Part shown: piece after piece, positions 56,691-64,000 of the stretch
Layout: the number at the start of each line of letters is the position of its first letter
Numbering within the stretch: position 1 is the first letter of the stretch
NCBI RefSeq assembly: GCF_023898315.1
Contig: NC_064622.1
Location: forward strand, 168,226,178-168,290,177
Length of the DNA: 64,000 bases
Direction of reading: 5' to 3'
DNA from: Schistocerca nitens
Taxonomy: Eukaryota; Arthropoda; Insecta; Orthoptera; Acrididae
Program-made: the position numbers and the translations under genes
The notes under the pieces: generated by a model
Seen by the model: the letters and a program-made list of their open reading frames with translations, nothing else
Told to the model about the DNA's origin: nothing
Database searches by the model: none

Positions 56691-58640
56691 AACAGTCATG
56701 TCTATTTTCAAACCATGGCCTTAGATATAAGTGTAATCATAGTCTACAAATGTACAGGGTGATTATAATTAAAGTTAAACTTTCAAACTGCTGTAGAAAT
56801 AACACCACTGGTCAGAATGATTTCAAATTGCAACAGAATGTTATTGGAGAAAGGGGAAAACATATGGCAGAAGAACAGTAAATAGTTACAAAATGTAGCA
56901 ATAGATGGTGCTGTAAGCATCATAATTTAGTAGTGGTTAACTACAAATGAAAAATGAATCATACAACAGTGTCTAAGATGTACGTCTGACATTAAACAAA
57001 CTGTATTCCTCAGTGTGCATGGGTATATGGGTGTGGTACTGTTAGTTACGTAAGACCATCCACCACAGCAATGTCATATTACATCAGATGGGAAAAACTG
57101 GTTTGTTAATTGTACTGAGGCCAAAAACTGCATAAAAAGCATCACTCACATCAGTTTTTAATTGTCCTGAGTCCAAAATCCACATAAAAAGCATCAATCA
57201 CATCGGTTTTTAATTGTCCTGAGGCCAAAAACCACATAAAAAGCATTAATCAAAATCAAATCAGATTATTAATTTCCACGTGACTTGTGAAAAATATGTT
57301 AAATATGATGTCCACTGTTTTCTGCAACAAGTTGAAATCAAGAAACACCATGTTCCACAACTGACTGAATTGTTTACAGGGTCACATTCAGAATGTGTTG
57401 TGCAATGCATGCCTTCAATGCTGCTAAGTTTGCAATTGGAACACTAAACACAGCATCTAGATAGCCCCACAGCCAGAAGTCACCGGATTAACATTAAGTG
57501 ATTGGGATGGCCAGGCTGTAGGGAAATGGCCGCCGATAATTCCAGCATTTCCGAAATGGAGCTCCAGCAGCTGATTAATGAGATTTACAATGTGCAGAGG
57601 TGCACCATCTTGCATGAAAATGATCCCATCCACACATCCATGCTGTTGGAGAGCTGGAATGTCATGGTTGTGCAAAAGACACTCATAGCGCTTACCACTG
57701 ATGGTACAGGTAACAGGACCAGAAGCACACGTCTCTTCGTAGAAATATGGCCCTATGATAAATGATGCTATAAACCCATATCACATAGTGACCTTTTCAG
57801 GATGAAGTGGTTCGGGTTGATTCACGTGTGGATTTTCCTTTGCCTATATTCAGCAGTTCTGTGTATTGACATATCCTGTCAGATATAAAAGGGCTTCATC
57901 TGTCCACAAAATCTTCCATGGCCAATCATTGTCCACTTCCGTGCGAGCAACAAATTCTAAAGTAAAGGTCTCTCTTGCTGGCAGGTCAACAGGAAACAAC
58001 TTGTGCACATGGGTAATTTTGAATGGATAGCAAAGAAGGATGTTTCATAGGATTTTATGCACCATGCTTACTGCTTTCACTGGCATTGATTCAATTCGTT
58101 TCCTCCCTCTACTAGGTTGAACCCATCTTTTCAGTTCTCTGAATCATTCTCTCCAGACCCAAGGCAGTCATCAGACCAACGCCTTTTTTCAAGCCCTTCA
58201 GTGTCCAGAACTTCTGCAGAGCGACGTGTGCACAGTCATCATTCTTGTAATACAGCTTTACAATGAAAGCACATTCCTGCATTGAGACAGTCATGGTGAA
58301 TGTTGCAGATGTGAAAGGAGGAAAAGCTGTGTACATGGCATGTTTATACCAACTTCAATGGGTCATGTGCATGACAGGTGTTTTCATTTATTTATTCTGA
58401 CACATACAGCACCATCTATTGATTAATTTTCACACTATTTTTTTCTTCTGCCATCATCTTTTCCCCCTTCTTTGATAATATGCCATTGCAATTTGACGTC
58501 ATTCTGACCAGTGGTGTTATTTCTACAGCATTCTGAAAGTTTAACTTTAATTATAATCACCCTGTACATTTCACTCATACTTAAGGCTATGGTTTTAAAA
58601 TAGGCATGATGGTCTGAAACTAGTCACCACAAAGAAATGT
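56666..58640. repeat. Outer inverted repeat surrounding the mariner
   Basis: Outside the mariner ends, the left flank 56666-56750 (ATTTCTTTGTGGTGACTAGT...) pairs with the right flank 58567-58640 (...ACTAGTCACCACAAAGAAAT) over about 75 bases. It meets at TGTACA when the mariner is removed. Confidence 0.8.
56755..58564 (-). mobile_element. Mariner/IS630-type transposon with about 190-bp terminal inverted repeats
   Basis: Ends CAGGGTGATTATAATTAAAG and its inverse, flanked by TA (56753-56754, 58565-58566). Pairing continues for roughly 190 bases with mismatches, including GTTATTTCTACAGCA and CAATAGATGGTGCTGTA words. The minus strand gives FMQDGAPLHIVNLINQLL (catalytic Asp) and FPTAWPSQSLNVNPVTSGCG (third region, degraded). 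Short direct repeats (ACATAAAAAGCAT units, about 57130-57245) lie near the left side. Inactive. Confidence 0.88.
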
Positions 58641-58903
58641 CTATTATCACAACTGTGACAAATATTGCAAGAAAATAAAAATACTTAATACCCTAGTTGC
58701 TGGTCCTATTCTCCAGCAGTATGTTGAAACTTCATAAAAAAAGATGTATTTGATCTGGGCCTGGTGCACTTCTCCTTGTCCCAGAAGTGGGTGGGTTAAC
58801 ACACTTGGCTATTCAGGCAGGTAAAGAATCCATAGATTACCTAATTCTAAGTAGTTAGAAGCCTAGCATCTTTTGAAATTATGCTAACTGTACAGCACGT
58901 ATA

Positions 58904-59919
58904 GGCTGGCACAAAAAGAATGGATGGACTTCAAACTAGTATAACTGGCTCTATTTTGTACACATACAAAATGTGCTCACATCACTACAATTGATAATAT
59001 ATCTAATTTATGAACTGTCAAATTTTTCATGTTTTAAATATAATGTAAGGCAGATAGAGGCCTTCTTTGTGAATACACATTAAAAGTTTTTCTTTGAAAT
59101 TCACCATCACTTTCATCAGCATGTCGCATAAAATAGCAGCAACCTCTTGATGTATTACAACTTTCAGGTCATTGTACAAGGTTTGTTGCAGTACAGTTTG
59201 CTTTTTAGATAACCCACATAAGTGGAAGTCACAAACCAACAAATCTGGTGAGAGTGCTGGTCGGTGGACACCACCAAAATGTGACATCATGTGTCGGGGA
59301 AACATTATTCGAACAATTGCTTTGAAGTCATTAGCCATGTGGGCTGTGGTCCATCTTGTTGGAACCACATGTCTGCCATGTTCATTCCTGTAGTGTCCAA
59401 TTGTGGCTGCACAAAATCACGTAGGATTGCAACATAATGTGCAGCATTCACTGTTACGGAGCTTCATTGCTCCTCATAAACATAACATCATCATCAGCAG
59501 GAACAGCAAATGTTCTCTCACAAAATTGTCCCCATTCATCATAACCATGGTGTGAATCTTCTGCACAATCATAATTTTTTGAGGATGAAAATATAACTTG
59601 TCCTTCAGGAAGTGCTGCAGTGAGCGATGAGACAAGCCCAGAGTTGGAGCAATGGAATATTGTGTTGCGATCAGATATCGAACCATTTTGCAGAACATTG
59701 AAGTGTGTATGGAAAAGCTGTTGAACTGTGATCACAGAGTCATAGCTTTTGAAGAAATGTTCAACAGCAAAAATGCAATGATGCACGGTCCACTGCACTG
59801 TTGCTACTGGGACGATGGGACACTCTAACCTATGAAACAACAGGTTCCCCCACCCCACCAGTCCACTCCCACCACAGATACTATGCAAGTGAAATCCATG
59901 CATTCTTTTTGTGCTAGCC
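58904..59919 (-). mobile_element. Second mariner/IS630-type transposon, near full length
   Basis: Inverted ends GGCTGGCACAAAAAGAATGG (58904) and, reversed from 59919, GGCTAGCACAAAAAGAATGC. The minus strand frame 59454-59951 reads the N-terminal helix-turn-helix (FKSYDSVITVQQLFHTHFNV, then SISDRNTIFH). The frame 59027-59368 reads ALSPDLLVCDFHLCGLSKKQ (third catalytic region) and ends LPYIIFKT. Frameshifts between the halves. Confidence 0.85.
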
Positions 59920-61890
59920 TTTAATATTAGCACTACTGTCAATATCTGCACAGTTGCCAGTGATTAGCCAACTGATACAGGCATTAACATACTCATTCGT
60001 TCACTGTATTCTATAGATCCCATTAAATAGGAGAGCCTTCAGGGATGTGGAATGAGTGACAAAAGAGTTGCAACTCCCAGAAATTTAATCTGCACTGAAT
60101 TAATAGTAAACAATGACAATACTCTTTCATGATATTTGTGCAAATGTGGCTAACATGAATGTTTTGTGCCAAGACTGGGACTAAACACCATATGGCTCAT
60201 TTGGAAGCTAAGGATTGTTTCAAAGGTGACAAATTTGAAGAAAGGGTACACGTCAGACTTACTTATATATTATTTGTCTAATAACATTTTAAAAAAACTG
60301 TGTAGCATGTAATAAGAAATGAAAGCATGACTTCCTCAAGTGTTCTGTTGCTTTTGTCATTGTGTGCTCTATGTTGCCCTTCCCAGTCACTGCAGATAGA
60401 TGTATTTGGGTGTCTACATGTTTGTGTGAGTGTGTAGTTAAGTTCAAGAAAGGGCAGTAGATAATAATAATTATACATTTCTTTGTACCAAGCAGGTGAC
60501 TTATTGCTATCCCACATTTTTGTTTTTTAATTTTATTTTGTTTCAAGAAGATAGTGGTAAAATTAAGAGGGGGTGTACAAGCTATTTGATATTCTGTCAA
60601 AACAAGTGTGCTGCACACTTTAAAATTTTGTATTTTATCTGAACCCCTCCCAAAGCTTTCAAGGTGGCAGTTTTAACTTATGTCTTTTATGAATGAATAA
60701 ATAAAATTCTTTATTGTTTTGAGTGTTCAGTCATTTAGCAGTATGGTTGTTCAACAGTAACTTGAATTCTGTAGCTACACTACTTCATTTAAGCCATAGA
60801 TCATAGTAACAAATACTTGGTAGTGCTCATGTGGTGTTTGGGGTGATTCTGCAGTACCAAAATACAATGGCAAAATGATTCCTGCATGGGTAAATCATAC
60901 TATGTGAATAATATAATATTTATTTGTTCACAATCATATTACAGTCTTGGGCTTAGACATTTTTTGTACATTTACGACAATGGTGTGATGCCATAGATGT
61001 AATGAATGTATAAAAACAGTGGCATATTTGATACTATTTTAAGATATTTACTACCACTAATAGACTGTGATTTACGAAAACAGTATTGTCGATGATAGAG
61101 TTCACAAAGCATGTGAGATAATAAACATCTTTTAATCAACAATAATGTTTCAATTTGCCATTAAAAAGATTTTCTTGGTATTGCTTTATGTTATTTGGCA
61201 TCCTGTTATAGAACTGTCTTCCAGAAGCAGGTGAACTGTAATCTGTAGCTTATTTATTGCACAGTATATATGATAAGCACATCTGGTTCATGAATTGTAA
61301 TTACTCTTAGTTCTTTGTATTCTTTTACAAATGTAATTGTCATAAGGACACACAAAGTATACACAGTGAGTAAATATTAGTTGATGAAACAGCCCCTCCA
61401 TGACTCATATTTGCTTACAGCAATTGTTTTATCTGCATTACTCTAAAGTGAGAATAACCTATCCATGTAGACTGTGGGTGCCCCATCCCAGATTTCAGTC
61501 ACATGTTGCAAATGTGAGTGGATTAATCCATAGCAAACTTGCTTTAGGTTAGGAGGAGTTATCATTCTTGCAAGGAGTTTTAGTAAGTAAATGTTACAGC
61601 TAATCTTTCTACAGATCTAAATGAAATGCTTGTGGCAACTATTGACAGTGAACTGAACAACTAGGATGTGGGAAATGAAGATATTTGACTTTAGTTTTCC
61701 TCTGGATTGCTCCTGAATATGCTCATGCTTGCTTTTAGTGTGTTTGAGATAGAAATAAATAATTGAGTTACATTGACTAGTTGGATTTTTGTGTGTATCT
61801 CTGCCGAGTTTAGCAGCTGGAATCCACATAAGTGACCCTGAGTCTTTTTCATTATTCAATTATCAATTTCATTTGTTACTGAGTGTTTGT
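59920..61890. other. Long stretch without recognised features
   Basis: About 2 kb, AT-rich. No domain-bearing frame or clear repeat noticed. Confidence 0.4.
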
Positions 61891-62289
61891 TAATGGAAAC
61901 AATGGATTGCCTACTGTGGAGTGCATCGGACTCCTGCATCAGACTCCTGGATACACACTTGACTACAACTGCAAAGCATAGGTGCCACTGACAATGCAAA
62001 AGATGGTTGCAAGAGAACATATACATTCATATTATGCCAGGCCACATGTGGCCAACCTAACTTCCATCAGACCACAATGAACGTAAATGCACATGCTAGC
62101 ACCAGGGCACAAACAAGGGTGCATTACTCTATGAGTTTTGCCAGTTGCACCAGACTGTGGTTTACTCTCTCCAAGGCCAGATATCACTTCACAATGCCTA
62201 GCCACCACACCTCCCACACCTCTGCTAGTTATTCGCTCTCAGTAGATGTCAGAAAGTTGTGCCACAGTGCTCTATTGGGCCTTCCAATT

Positions 62290-63240
62290 CATTTTACATG
62301 CATCTACCACCTTGCTATTTAACAGACATGGTCCCTCACCCCCGTTGTTTGACCTTGCACCCACAGCTACTGCATAGTGCATCACCTGCAGTCATTGCTA
62401 TGCAACCCACAGTAACCTTGACTGACACAGCATTTCAGCCTGCTGCTCCACAAGGGACTCTCAATCCAGATCTCGCTCCTTCCTTCATGGATACATCATT
62501 GCTTCCTTCTACATAGCTGCCCATGTCTCACTATATGTTGGCTCAAGCTATACTTACAGAGCATATTCCAGTGGGCAGGTTCCCAAAGCTACCTGTTACA
62601 AAAGGAACCCACAAAACATGGACTGGTGGAAAGTCTATGTGACATACACAGCATTCTCACTGATAATACCTGATTCATCTGCCTTGTCAGCCATCTGATA
62701 TCACTGACCTCATCAGTGACTTACTTTAGTGCCATCTATCACACCATAAATATGCCATGGTGAAGTCTGTCATCACTGAGCATCTGTTGTGATCACAAGC
62801 TGAAGCAATCCATCACATTACTCATGAGGAACATATTGGTTCAAGATGGGCCTCACAACTTTGGCACCACCTGCATGTGCAAGTTGGTCCAGAGGTCACT
62901 TTATGGGAACACAGATTAGTGAAACTTCCACTTGAACTACAACTCCAGCTTCTTTCACATCCACCAAACCCACTGGAAACTGAACTTCGGCTTGCAGGTC
63001 AGGCCCACAGAATTGTTCGCCACAGACAGTTACACCTGGCTGCAAGTGCACCAGCAGATGACAAGGGTGGCAACAGTATGCACACAGCCCTGCCCCCTGC
63101 CTCCTCCAATGCACTTGGGCAGCAGGGGCTGTGCAAGGGCAGGCACAACACATCAGAGCAACCTGTAGCCAACTGGCAGCCGACTCTGGGCATAACCTGT
63201 GCTGGATCCCTGACAGTCAGTGACTTCTGCTGACACTCCA
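62290..63240 (+). pseudogene. Gypsy/Ty3-type LTR-retrotransposon gag remnant
   Basis: Pieces in two frames: a Pro/Ala/Thr-rich N-terminal part (62259-62516), then TDLISDLL and YAMVKSVITEHLL, then 62877-63233 with GPEVTLWEHRLVKLPLELQL and PNPLETELRLAGQAHRI, matching the conserved gag segment that runs from the residue before GPEVT to the A-D-R/H-R-I helix in arthropod gypsy elements. Several internal stops. No protease or RT follows. Identification rests on family memory. Confidence 0.55.
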
Positions 63241-63299
63241 CACGAACATGCAGCCAATCTCCAGGAGAGCACAATAGATGGCGCAGGTTGTAACGACAA

Positions 63300-64000
63300 C
63301 TGTACATATAATAATTTTTTTCTTTATGAATTTCTCTAAATTAGTGTGAAAAATGGTTGATTTAATTTCTTGCTCTTTTCGTGTCATGTTAAAGAAACAG
63401 TGAGCAACTTTTGAAATGAATATTATTATTTATGTTAGATTTCAAATAATGTGGTAATCAAAAGGAAGTGTACTTAATGTTAAAACTATTGTAAGATGTG
63501 AAAATTGTAATTTGAACACTTGGTCCATACGTAGGTAATGCAGTAGGATATGTGTAGTAGAAAACCTGTGGTGAATACCCTACCTGTAGGGGAGCGGGAA
63601 AAGGTGGAGGCAGGCGAGCGCGGGAAAACGCACACTGGGCGCGGTTCGGCACAACGGGCTCAAGTCAGTCAGTCGGAGGCCAGCAACAGTAAGAGTCAGA
63701 GTGGTGAATTGGTCAGAGGAACACGTACCGTACCGAGGCGGCTACCCAGGAAAAGTGGATTCCATTGAGCCTCGGATGCACCGATTCCGATGACTACTTA
63801 GCATGGCTATATTCTGAGGCACAAAGTTGGAAAGATTACGACGCTAAGAAGATGGAAAGTGCCGATGTAGCGTGAGCCTTAGCCATGCTTGTATGTGTGC
63901 CGTGCTCTCCGCTACCTCGCTGCCCGCCAACCGCCGCACCGACTTGCACAGGTCAAACATTTATTTCATCTTTAGAAGTGTATCTGTGTGGACCAGTGTC
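63300..64000. other. Terminal segment, LTR-like or promoter-like
   Basis: An AT-rich part (63300-63560) is followed by a GC-rich part with CAAGTCAGTCAGTCGG (63661-63676), which contains TCAGT words like arthropod initiators. It follows the gag remnant, so an LTR is possible, but no second LTR copy is in the window. It could equally be an unrelated promoter. Confidence 0.25.

Noticed and set aside
57502-57765. 87-codon plus-strand frame
   Set aside because: It is the shadow of the mariner transposase remnant on the minus strand.
1-64000. CRISPR array, bacterial operons or phage genes
   Set aside because: No regular spacer array, no operon-like packing; intron-exon structure and retrotransposons show eukaryotic nuclear DNA.

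Overview
The window is insect nuclear DNA, most likely from an orthopteran (a grasshopper or locust; Schistocerca-like is my guess). The evidence is short exons with canonical GT-AG junctions spread over large introns, a dense and varied transposon load, and tRNA-derived SINE and RTE-type LINE families that I associate with Orthoptera. No bacterial or viral gene organisation is present. The species assignment is inference.

One host gene is well supported. It is on the + strand, with eight coding exons from 16007 to 38838 whose reading phases all join. The 614-residue product is a transmembrane protein tyrosine phosphatase of the KIM family (PTPRR / PTPN5-STEP / PTPN7-HePTP, related to Drosophila PTP-ER). 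It has a signal peptide, a short ectodomain with an N-glycosylation sequon, one membrane helix, a MAP-kinase interaction motif, a TPT kinase-specificity segment and a complete catalytic domain (KNRY, WPD, HCSAGIGRTG, QTAEQ). The expected role is dephosphorylation of the activation-loop tyrosine of ERK/p38-type MAP kinases at a membrane. About 6.2 kb downstream of the stop has no recognisable transposon and carries several AATAAA signals, so it may be a long 3' UTR.

Layout. 1-13.7 kb is transposon graveyard: CCGTCTGTC-type repeats, mariner remnants, a foldback element, Tc1 elements (one holding a young LINE tail), two copies of a hAT-like element and several SINEs. 13.7-16 kb is the gene's 5' flank. 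16-38.8 kb is the phosphatase gene: intron 3 holds an antisense CR1-like LINE, intron 5 a sense RTE LINE, and intron 6 two DNA-transposon remnants and a SINE. 38.8-45.1 kb is the putative 3' UTR. 45.8-64 kb is a second transposon-rich region: a Jockey/CR1-like LINE with a nested SINE, Tc1 copies, another APE-type LINE, two mariner-like elements with intact terminal inverted repeats, and a decayed LTR-retrotransposon gag, possibly followed by LTR-like sequence at the window edge.

No new defence or metabolic system is visible. The best leads are the insect transmembrane KIM-phosphatase, the transposon-free 3' block, a 27-bp perfect hairpin in intron 3, nested palindromes around a mariner, and an RTE LINE with a tRNA-like head.
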